NCBI GenBank assembly: GCA_050084985.1
Contig: JBITNC010000001.1
Coordinates: 198,958,001-199,022,000, forward strand
Length of the DNA: 64,000 nucleotides
Reading direction: 5' to 3'
Origin: Nageia nagi
Lineage: Eukaryota > Pinophyta
Positions within the stretch are counted from its first letter, which is position 1; each line of letters opens with the position of its first letter. The notes beneath the pieces are model-generated. The model searched no databases. It saw nothing but the letters and a program-made list of their open reading frames with translations, and was not told where the DNA came from. Position numbers and translations under genes: made by a program. Positions 46,086 to 57,500 of the stretch are shown piece after piece.

Positions 46086-46696
46086 AATTATTTAAGAAAA
46101 ATAACTAGCTAATCTAACACTATTTAGTAATCCATGTGTGAGGAAATCATATGTGTCTTTTGGTACTATTTAGTTATCCATATGTTAGAAATGCATATGT
46201 GCATTTTGTTTTGATCTATTTTGGTAATGATAATCAACATATGTTTTGTATATAATAGATGACTATGAGTTTTAGCTTAGCATCTTTATGATGACTTCTA
46301 AAGCACCATTGATCAATTTGTGATGGCATTATTTGATTCATCTATTGTTATTGATATAAAGATGTTGCATCTAACTGATCTTGTTATTGAGTTGCTTATA
46401 ACTTGCAAGTTCATTAGAAATTATAGGTTACTTACTTTGGGTGTGCAGGCTCATGGAGACTCATCATAAATTCTAGTTGGATGATTAGTTTATGTACATA
46501 GAAACTAGTTGTGGTTAATGATTGTATTATAAACCATTTGTTAAAATGGTAAAGTAATGAGTCTCAAACTATGATCTTACTTACTTCAGAAAGATATAAA
46601 TTTTTTTTATCTCTAGTTGTATCTATTTAGAAGAAAACTCTCTTACTCTCTCTCTCTCTTTCTTTTTGCTTATTCACTCTATCCCAATATTGCATT

Positions 46697-46705
46697 AAGG
46701 GGGAG
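46697..46705 (+). other. Polypurine tract of copia-2
   Basis: AAGGGGGAG directly before the 3' LTR; identical to copia-1. Confidence 0.88.
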
Positions 46706-47205
46706 TGTTGGAATGTATAATGCATTATTGTAAGGTTTAATAATAATATTCTTTGTAAATTCACTAATATTTAATAGTATCACTATATACCATAAGTACT
46801 TAAATGAATATGATAATGTAACTTGTTTTACATTCCATTTCATGACCATGCCCCTTAAGTAAAAGGGAGTAGCATGTTATGCCTTTATACAATGGCTAAA
46901 AAGGTGATCCAAAGGAAGATTATGGCCAATAAATAGAAGGAACCTTTTTTGTGATCACACACCAATTTGTAAAGTAAAATTATGCTCTAGGATACTAATT
47001 AAGAGATGAAGTTAAGAGAATTGTAAGAGATTTTTTTATGAATAAAATAAGATTTAGTTAGTAGATGTACTTCTAGTTGAAGGAACCACTTTATATCTTT
47101 ATTCTATTTTGTGAGATTGTATATCCTTGAGTATTGATATTTTGAGTGAGCTTCTATGTGATTTTGATAGTTTAGGATTGTTTTAGTTATATTCAAATCT
47201 TTTCA
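46706..47205 (+). repeat. 3' LTR of copia-2 (500 bp)
   Basis: Begins TGTTGGAATGTATAATG, ends TCTTTTCA. It is clearly diverged from the 5' LTR by substitutions and by about 50 extra bases near 46870-46920, in keeping with an old insertion. Confidence 0.9.
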
Positions 47206-49824
47206 ATCTAGTTATTGAATTTGAGAAACATAGAAGATACATTTTGATAAATTTTTATATAATTGATTTCTTTTCAACAACTCTAAAGCTAATTTTAGAT
47301 GATAATTATGTTCCTCCTCATTCTTTGAGTAGATGAGGATATTATCCAAAAATACCAACATAAACTTGTCTAGGTATTCTTGGTAGACACTATTCATCAA
47401 TTACATGAATTTTGTAAGGGCATTTATTAACCCAAAAGGTAATACAACAAACTCATAGTGTTCATACCTATTTTTAAAAGTTAACTTATGGATATCTAAT
47501 CCCTTAATTTTTAATTAATGGTATTCTAATCTCAAATTTATCTTGAAGAAAATAGCAGCATCTTTGAGTTGATCGAATAAATCATCAATCTTAGGTAAAG
47601 AATACTTATTCTTAATGGTAACCTTATTCAACATCATATAATCAATACACAACCTCAAAGTTTTGCATTTCTTTTCCAAAAATAATACTAGAGTACCCCA
47701 TGGTGATACATTTGGTTTTATCAACCCTTTTTCTAACAAATCTTACAATTATACCTTCAACTCTTACATTTCAATGGTATTCATTCTATATGGGGTTCTA
47801 AAAATAGGTTCAACTCTTGACATTAAATCTATCAAAAAATCAAATTCTCATTTTAGAGGTAACCTAAGTAGATCTTCAGGGAACACATCTTTTTATTCTC
47901 ATAACATAGGGTACTTATTTAATAATTCTACCTCTTTATCCTCTTGTTCCACTTCCTTAATCTTGACTGCATAAATCATCTCTCATTTTCTAATGCTTAT
48001 TTTAACTTACATGGTTGAACCCTAATCATTGTACACCCTATATTGATTTTGAGATACATCAGTGTATTCTACCCATCTTGCTTGAAATTCAATCAAATCT
48101 TTATAGGCCATCAACCAATCCATGCCTATGATGATATCCTAAAAAGATAGGGGAACCATATACAAATTCCAAACCATGTATATTTTAGGTAATTTTAGTT
48201 TAGTATCTCTAAATCATTGTCTAATAAGGTATTTTTAACCTAATCCAAATTCTACTTACCATCCATTTGTCAAAAATTTTGGTGCCTTTGACATATCCTT
48301 AACTAAGAAATTTGAAATAAAACTATATGTAGCATCACAATCTATCAAAATCTTAAAATATTTATTAGAAATTTTATTAATGATTTGGAGAGGTGTGACT
48401 TTTCCTTTATTTTATCTTGATTTGGTAGCTTCAAAGATTTGATACTCTTTAAGCAAATCTATCTTCATGGGACACTGATTGGCATAATAAGCTTCACCAT
48501 AGTTCTAGCATCTATATCGATGAGCTTTCTTTTGTTCAAGAAACTTGTCTCTCAATGTATTCTAATTACCTTTTTGATCTAGAAACCTTTGATCATGGTT
48601 TTTGAAACCTTGATTTCTATTTTTGGAATTTTGATGTTGCTTATGAAACTATTGATTCTTCCTATAGAAATTATTCTTCTTAAAGCTTTTCTTCCCAAAT
48701 GATCTCTTTTCAAATCTAGAGTGATTACCATCCTTGTAACCATGATTATATTTCTTATTAGTCAATTTCCTTATCTTTTTTATTTGGAAGCTTGTAGTTC
48801 CAAAGGTCTTCTTGATTCCCAAGTTACTTTCTTTCCTTTTTGTAAGGTCATATGCCTCTTTTAACATTTTGTGATTCAAGATATTTACCATAATCTTGAT
48901 ATTGGGATCTAACCCTATAAGTAATCTATGCACCTTCATATGGTTCTAATTTTCTAGTATGTATTTAAGAATTTTAACAAATATTTGGTGATAACTCTAA
49001 ACACTCATGGATCCTTGTTAAAAAGTATAGTATTCTTTACACTTTCTATTGTAGTACACTTAAGGAATGAATCTCTTGCAAAATGCTACAATAAATTTTA
49101 GCCACTTTAGTTACTATATCATGTGCTAAATATTATATGCATTTCAACATTCTATAATAACATCCTAAAAATTGTAGGTAGCCCATATTATTTATCATTT
49201 TCAGTGATAAGTTTTTTATCAAGAATTAGGTTTATACTTCTTCTAACCATACTTTCAATTGCTTACCTTCTTGCTTACCATTAAATTTTAGAATTTGAGC
49301 TTTCTTTAGGTCCATTGCAAGTTCTTATTCAATTATTTTCTAGATCTAAGCATCCATCCCTTTAGGTCTTACTTGTTTTGGAACAAGTTCTTCTCTTGAA
49401 TATTCAACCCTTAGATTCAGTATATTATTTATTATTTCTTGTTGCTCAGTCACTTGCTCTTGTAATCTCATAATGGCTTCTTCTCCTTTATTATTTTAGA
49501 TGGAAAAACTTGAATAATTCTCATTCTCATTGTTGGGAACCCTTCTATTGGCATTCCTCATTATTCTATTTCTAGCATTTTGACCTCTAACATTTGCATT
49601 TCGACCTCTAACATTTCTTTAATTTGCCTTGGCATTAGCATTCATAGCAAGGGCATTTTTGAAACATTATGATTGGTTTCTTGAAGCTATTATTATGTGT
49701 CTTGAAATTGTCATAATCTAAGTCCACAAAATGCTATTATTATTAGGCTCAAGCATACTCATCTTGACTTCCTAAACTCTTACAACAAAAGAATCTTGGA
49801 CCATATGTCTGATAGTTTGAACTT
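47206..49824 (-). pseudogene. Ty3/gypsy gag, protease and reverse transcriptase portion
   Basis: From right to left on the minus strand: gag at about 49800-48560, including LIGLDPNIKIMVNILNHKML; a CCHC-type knuckle near 48530-48480 (NYGEAYYANQCP, first Cys region partly decayed); a protease region at about 48470-48000; reverse transcriptase at 47739-47515 ([40 protein letters not shown]) and 47400-47212 (FMLVFLDNILIYSKNEEEH, where FVDDIL is usual). It continues across copia-2 into 38661. Stops and altered catalytic residues make it inactive. Confidence 0.8.
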
Positions 49825-49839
49825 GACACTCTAATACTA
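49825..49839 (-). other. Decayed tRNA-iMet primer-binding site of the gypsy element
   Basis: Minus strand TAGTATTAGAGTGTC directly after the LTR, against the iMet-type TGGTATCAGAGC. The differences are G-to-A and C-to-T, as elsewhere in old copies. Confidence 0.65.
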
Positions 49840-51449
49840 ATGTAATGCATCCTCTTATTCTATACATTTAAACCTCTAGATTTTAGGCCTTTTTTATTAG
49901 TTTATACATTTGAAAGATCTAAGAATGGATTCAAGTTATTCACATGAGCTTGTTAATACTACTAGCTAGTTAGCATCCACATGGTAAGATTAGATAAAGT
50001 TTGAATTATTCAACCTTGATTACATCTCTTATGATGTTCACTCCATAACACTCATTCTATTGAGGAGATGCCTTAAATATGATCCCACCACTTCCACTTC
50101 ATAAACTTTTAGTAGACATTTTGGACAAGATGTAGTGGTTTCCTACTTAAGACCCATATCAATCGAGAGAACATACATCCACTAGGTTACATATCCTCAC
50201 CCAATGATAATCCTCTGACTCATAGGAGTAGATAGTTTTTTCTAGGAAAACTTCCTTATGAATGGAAAATGTCATCACCTATGGAATAGTAGTCATACTC
50301 CTATATGCTTAACTATAATTAGTATGACTGCTAAATTACCTTCACCTCATAACTATAGCTTTATCAACTGCTACAAGCATTTGACACCCTATCAAAGATA
50401 TGAGACACTAGCCTACCCATATCTATTAGCTGGCCTCACCATAGAATTGAGCATCCTTGTGCCCATATATTGGGGAGCCATTGGTATCAAAATAATACCC
50501 TCAAGTGGTTTGTATAGTCTAATTAATTTTAAGTAAGTTTAGAAAATAAAAACCACCTATGACTTGATACCATATCGTATATAGGAAGACTCAAAATAAC
50601 TTGCTTAAGAAGTCACATAAAAGTTATGGATAACTACAAAATATCTCATATGCATGGTACTACATAACTTATACCTCTTTATAAAAAAATTTATACTAGT
50701 ATTTAGTAATGTGCCTTGAGATGACACTAAAGTCAACTATTGCTATAAAGGAAGTGCAGTGTAAAGTGGTTCATACTCAAAGAATATTCTTTTGGAATGT
50801 CATTTAGTGAGGAAGGTTTAACTAACAAATATTCCATGCCATATTCATTAACAAATCCATCCAAAAGTTTCCCTTTTGATCAAATTGAATCTCTTAAGGT
50901 TTTTCTTTCATTTGAGTTGTTTTTGAGTTTACTACTCATGTATTACATTATCATATTTATGGATCATCGTTAAGGTTTACCTTTAAACCCATGTATGAAT
51001 CTTAACAACATCACTATAATATAATTTAATACTAATTACTCCCACTTGAACTGTTATGATTCCTTCTTAATTGGTTATAAATCATCCTTCAAGAGGTAAC
51101 ATGTACTAAAGTTATTAGATATACACTTAGGTTGTCTCATTTGTTCACTATTTGATTCTTAATATTATTAAGATACTAATGTTCATTTGTAATATCTTAT
51201 GTATTTCCAGGTTAATCCCATATTGATCCCTATTGAGATTCAAGGATCTCTAAGTGATCTACAAGGAGTTAGGACTAATAGCAACATATCTAGATTATTC
51301 ATGATAATTAATCTCCTTTATCCCTTTCTATTATTTCAACTTATTAGTAAGTTGTAAACTTAAACACATTCACCTAATTGAGTAAGGGTATACCTTTATT
51401 ACCCTAATGAGTTTTTATTACCCTAATAATTATATTTCTAACTATCTTA

Positions 51450-52360
51450 TACCAAATTTCATTCAATTGTTTATTTACAAATATATAAAAAATCCTTGGA
51501 TTTTGATATTATCCTTCTATTCAATATTAATAAAACATTCTTCATATGTCACAAATCTTCAAATTACATTTTATCTTGATGACATACTAAGGTAATTAAA
51601 TTCATAATCATCATTAAAGGTTACTTCTCTATGTAAGATATTATTGGACACCTTGAATATTATTCAATAATTACCTTATAAAGGATCTAAATTATTTTAT
51701 AAGAACTCATCTAAACTCAAATTAGATTAAACACTTATTAAAGTAAAATCTAAAAGATTACATGAAAACTCCATCAATTGATAATATAAAGTTATTACAT
51801 AAGGAGAATAAAAGAAGGTAACCCTAAATATTTAATAAGGGTCCCTTTACCAATATGAACTAGGAATTACATGAATTTCAAACAGATCTTCATTCTTTGG
51901 TGTCATTCTTTCCATTTTCATCTTTGAACTTTTTCCAAAGATCAAATAAATTGGGTTGAGTACTAAGAAGGTGAAGAGTTTAAGGATCAAGACATCCCAT
52001 TATGAATTCTTTACCAATGATACAAATGACTATCATTCAAAACTATTTCTATGGACCTTAGGATGATTTGGGTCCTCCCTTCCTTGGTCATGAGGTGCAT
52101 ATGAATCCTACTCAAATAACATTATAATCATACCATTCTAAAGATCCATGTTTCATCCCTTTAGTGATGCTAGATACATACTAATCATTTAAATGATGTT
52201 TCATTAAATAAAATCACACACTCTTTCTTGTAAGTAATCATAACAACTTCACTATTATCAAGAAAACTTTTACCAATGTACTGTACATAATAATTATTGA
52301 AAATATCTATTGAATATCTCCATATATTATTAAACCTTTTTATCTTAATAACTTTTCTTA
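51450..52360. other. 0.9-kb segment present in only one gypsy LTR
   Basis: The left LTR reads CTAACTATACTTCACC continuously, whereas here about 911 bp intervene between CTAACTA and CTTCACC. TCTTA occurs at both junctions (51445-51449, 52356-52360), which would fit a 5-bp duplication. No terminal repeats or coding signal were seen inside. The alternative is a deletion from the left LTR. Confidence 0.5.
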
Positions 52361-52981
52361 CTTCACCTCATACCTAAGAATTGACACCAATTTCACCTTA
52401 TTAATATATTATACCCATTAATCAATATAGAAAAGCTAAAATATGGCCTCCATATATTATTACCAATCAAATAATTGGCATCCATCGAGTATAGTATGTG
52501 GTTTAGTGGTTCTTAAAAAATAATTTTAAGAATTTTTCTTTCGCATAGAGGGTAAATGTTATCCATAAGCTTTTCCTCTAATAAAAAGAGAAAAATATTT
52601 GGCATGCATTCATATTATTCAAGCATTATTCATTAGTGAAAAGAAAACACAGCATTCACCTTAGATGAATCAAAGTTTTTCCTATGCATATTGAAAGAAA
52701 AGTCTTATTACAGAATGGTAATCAATAGTTTGAAGGGTGACTCAATAATTCAATGCAAAATATACCATAGATCTATTAGATCTAACTCTATGAGACTACA
52801 CAAGAGATAAATAATGTTCTCATCATAATCACATATGAGTCTATCTAAGGTGCAATAGCGTAGGGGGTCATAAAGACTTTCTAAATAGTAGCTACATAGA
52901 AGGAGAATAGAATTTGCTTATGTGTTTACAAAAATATGTGAAATTATTGAAAAATGAGCACATAGAAGGGCAACATAAGTT

Positions 52982-53280
52982 TTGGTAAGGCAAACTCTAC
53001 AACCTTTACTATCATTTTTTTGGTATTTACCACTATGTGAGCTTGAGAATGAGGTATGGAGGTTCATCAAAGAGTATTTGAAATGGTTTCTCATAAAATA
53101 TTATGGTTGTGAAGGTGAATACTTGATATGTAAATCTATACATAAGTTCAAGAAATTATTTGACCATAGGTATATTTTATGGGCTACAATGATGGTAGAA
53201 TATGCATAAAATGGATATTTGAAAAGGGCCACAGTGTTTAAAATCAATCCAAAATCTGAAACCTTTGTTAATATATTTCT
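52982..53280 (+). pseudogene. PPR-like fragment inside the gypsy LTR (right copy)
   Basis: Homologue of 34659-34979 with the same start (MVRQTLQPLLSFFWYLPLCE) and KLFDHRYILWATMMVEYA followed by a stop. It is the second LTR copy of the captured fragment. Confidence 0.45.
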
Positions 53281-54590
53281 ACCATGTGCCTACATAGTGT
53301 GAGGTATACATAGGATCTAGGTGTTGTTCATAATATGTGCATTACAAACAAGTATTATGGACTACAAATATGGTGGAATACATAAAATGCATTATCTAAA
53401 GGGGGTTGAGTACTTTGAAAACAAATCTAGTTCTTAGTAGTAAAACTAAACTCTGAAAACTTTTAATAATTATCCTTATAGTGTATAATAATGTGAAAAC
53501 TTAGAAAGAAGGCATGGAGGGTCATCAACAAGTAGGAAATAATATTTTCCTCTCAAATCTGATATCACCATTACATGGAAATATACATGCACAAGAGTGA
53601 GGTAAAAAGAAAAAGAAATACTTGGGGTCTTCCTCCAAGGCATAAGCTCCCATGTTCAACTCATGTTAGGAGTTATTTGACTATTCTCATCAAAAATATC
53701 ACAAAATACATTATACAATTATACTCAGTACTTTCCACCACTAGATTTAAATAAAGGAAAAATAATAAGATCCCACTCCTTTACTTTTAAAGGAAAAGAC
53801 AAGGTACAAACATTCAAATGAACATCTACTCATCCCTTTAATAATTTTTGTGGTAGGTTTTATTAAAGTTGTTAATGATTGTAGTGGAATTTAATACCTT
53901 GAAACCTTTTTTTATTAACTAAAAAATTAGTGCCAACTATTTTCCATACCTAACACAAAGAAATAAAATAAGTAGTGTCATAACTCAATTCTTTTCACAA
54001 ACTATTAAATACCTTGTGACATCCATAAAGTGACATTAGTCCTACCATTTTTTTCCTAATTTCACTCTATTTTACTAATAAATATAAGTTAAAATTTGAA
54101 TTAAAAATAAGGTAATATTTGTTTCCCTCCCTTTTTGAATTTAAATTGCAAAAAGTCATAGTAGGAAGTTAATCACACATCTTACCTACGATGGTCACCT
54201 CCTTCTACAGGGTAAATTGTTAATCCACACACATCCACAAACACACATTCATCATGAAAATTGATATTCATGACTAATTATTCTACCATAAAATTACATG
54301 ATCTATGATAGTCATTAGGGTTTATCAATGAACCAATGCCAATCATTTCCTTACTCTTACCCTTATATTCTTATCATAAGTTCACCCTTGGTTCCTTGGG
54401 TCTTTTTTGCACTTTTCATCTTTGTTTAACTTGTGACTTATAGTAAAACATATCAAAGCCAAAATCAAACCTACACAATAAATCATATCATTATTTAAAA
54501 CTTATCATCACATAGCTTAATTCAAATTGAATCTTAGTAGGACCTCGATGGTACTCAAATCTTAATAGTGCAATTGGGTGGGTCATTACA

Positions 54591-57500
54591 TTTATCTTTG
54601 CTCCATAATAAGCATAATAAGATATAAATGTTGGATGTATTTTTCCCAAATATAATCTATTCAAAATGTCATGAATTAAATAAGTCAAGGCTAGCTTCAC
54701 CATTATTCATAATATTGCTATGCATATCATGAATTGCATATCCTCTAATAATTGCATTCCAAGAAATTGCATTTGCATTATGCATCTTATCGAACAATTT
54801 CCATAAATATAAGCACAATAAGATTCAAATAATATTCTCTATTATTATGATCAAATTATTTTAATATGCTCTATATATTCAATAAGAAACTATTCTTGCA
54901 TCATACATCTTGTTAAAAAAAATTTGGGCATTGTGTTTTTTGCCAACTTATCATTTTTGGATTAGTTTTTGATACTTAGAAAATATTTGTATTGAAAAGT
55001 TTCTTTGCTTCTCCAAGTTAGTTTTTGGATTATATGGTATTGTATTTAAATCATTTCATATCACATCATGCATCTTGTGAAATAATTATTGGGCATTGTT
55101 TATTATTTCACATTTTACATACATGTCTATTAGGGCAGAAAGAACCACAATACTCAAGGCAAAAATATTTTTGACTACTCTTCGACAATTGTTTATTCCT
55201 TCTTCTAGAGCTCCCATTTTGAATACATGTTTATGGGTCTTGAGTATTATTCCAAACTTTTCATACATATCTTTTTAGGTATTCAAAACCATAATATTCA
55301 ATTTACAAAGAACCAAGTAGACACATACACATATCCAATTTAGGGTTTATGGGTATTTTGGCACTTGAGCTCAATCATAGTGAGCTCAATTATGATGTTG
55401 GCCATGGAATCCAAAAGGATGGTCCAATGGAACTAACCTATCACCATTATATACATATATTATATAATATATGCAAATGATAAAAGATAAAGACATGTTT
55501 ATGATCAAATGCTACATATGATATAAAATGATCCAAATGCACCATATGTTCATTATCAAGTATACCAAATGATCCAAATGCACCAACATATGATATTAAA
55601 TGATCTAATTATACCATATTGGTATGAAATGATGCTACTGTACCATATGATATGAAATTATTCAAATATACTTTATTGTTCCAATTGTTGTTCAAATGAG
55701 TCAAATATAATCTATAGTACTACTACCCCAACATTAAATTTAGAAGCACCAAGTAGACATATACATACACCTAAGAAGTACTTTTTGAAAACTTAAAATG
55801 GAAAATAAAACCTTATAAACATGTATGCAAAATATGGAAGATATATGATACAAATACAATTTCATGGACTACAATGTGGAATATGTATGATGCAGATATA
55901 GTTTCATATCATATGTCATAATTTATTTGTATAAATATTTTGATACATATCAAGCAATGAAGGAACCCATAACATATTCCATTATTTTCATATCATCATT
56001 TTGTATATACAATACAACATCCACTTGGAAATCACATATTTTTTATGTGTTTGGTTAAGTATTGCAAACATGTTGTTGCTAACTTGCCACTTTTGGATCA
56101 TTTAAATAATTTAATTTTGCTAAGTATTACATTTTAGGTAGTGAATGAACCCATAACATGTTTCATTATTTTCAAGCACTTCAAATATTTTCATCATTTT
56201 GAGTTTTTGGGCTAAGGGGTTGGATGAGAGAGGTGCATTTAGATTATTTCATACCATACATATAGTATACTTAACATAGTTTAATATTTTTTGGTGTAAT
56301 TATATCATTTCATATCATACATATGGTGCATTTGACATAATTTCATATCTTGTTTGTGCATATCTTGTATTTATTGCTGGGGGAGAGAGGGGCATTTGGT
56401 GTATTAGCGAGACTAGAGAGATGGGCGAGACCAAATGCGAGGAGACATGGGGAGACCAATGGAGACATGGAATAAAGTATTTTACTTTCATCTATACATT
56501 TTTTTATAGGAAAAAATCATTTCATGCCATTATGATACAATATCAATTGCCTCATCATATTGCACTCTCTATAGTTTTAAGCATCTAGGTTGGTTATGTG
56601 GTAATATTATGAACAATATTGAAGCATAACGGTGATATATATTTTGAGATATTATAAATGTAACTAGCCCTAACTTTTCTAATTCATGATGTTTTATATA
56701 GGTTATCCAGGAAGAAATACATCCAACCTTTACATCTTTTTATGCTTATTATGGAGGTAAGCAACATAGCATATCATATATGATAATGTAGATAGAATTA
56801 TTATTAGATAGCATTGATTAATAATTCTATTTATATCAGTATCATATTGATTTTTCACAATTCAATGATTATAATCATATCATTATTATTTATAAATTTC
56901 AAGTGCAAAGAGAGCATGACGTATGTCATTTTGCATAACTCAAAATGTTTGGTAACTTTTCAAGTGCCCGTTGAATCATTATACATGCATCATTGACCTT
57001 CTTGCCCATGTAGGCTATCTTGAGAAAGTTTTGAACATTATATATAGTGAACTTGGTTCATTTCAATCATCATATTAAAGAGTTTAAGGGCATATATATT
57101 TTAGCTGTGAATTGCATATCCTCCAATCATTGCATTCCATGAGATTATCTAAGAACATAGGTAATATGTTACTTTCCTTCCCAAGACAATTTTAAACCTA
57201 ACAATTGCATATGCTTAAAAGTCTCTATAGCCTTTCATTTTTGTATGTCTTAAAATCATGGGATTAATCATTATACATGCATTGTTGATCTTATTGGTTG
57301 TATAAACTATCTTCAGGGAGCTTTAAACTTCACTTTTTGCAATGATTGCATGATACACATAAAATGGATGTTCTAAACATTAGAGGCCCATAAACGCATG
57401 AAATAATGAAATATATTATCAACTTTTGAATTGGGTGTAAGGATGTGTCAAATGAAAATAATAGAACATGTTGTGGGATTCCATTGCATGGCCTATATCA

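Larger units (their letters stand above)
38667..47205 (+). mobile_element. Old full-length copy of the copia-1 family (copia-2)
   Basis: This 8539-bp element has the same layout as copia-1: LTRs (38667-39116, 46706-47205), primer-binding site, leader of about 2.9 kb, gag-pol pseudogene, hairpin repeat relics and polypurine tract. Homology to copia-1 is recognisable along its length, with very many C-to-T and G-to-A differences in copia-2. It sits within the gypsy polymerase gene, in the opposite orientation, so it is younger than the gypsy element but older than copia-1. Confidence 0.92.
32424..54590 (-). mobile_element. Ty3/gypsy LTR retrotransposon with 4.1-4.75 kb LTRs, containing copia-2
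   Basis: Both LTRs have TGTAA...TTACA ends. On the minus strand the order is 5' LTR (54590-49841), decayed primer-binding site, gag zinc knuckle, protease, reverse transcriptase, RNase H, integrase, polypurine tract (36519-36540) and 3' LTR (36518-32424). This order, with integrase last, defines Ty3/gypsy. Internal sequence totals about 4.8 kb once copia-2 (38667-47205) is removed. LTR divergence and many stops mark it as old. The flanking pentamers (ATTGT left, TTTAT right) match only partly, so the target duplication has decayed. Confidence 0.85.
49841..54590 (-). repeat. 5' LTR (right copy) of the gypsy element, 4750 bp
   Basis: Begins TGTAATGCATCCTCTTATTC, ends GGGTCATTACA. It pairs with 32424-36518. 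The extra 0.9 kb at 51450-52360 and the missing 0.33 kb near 53825 account for the length difference. Confidence 0.85.
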
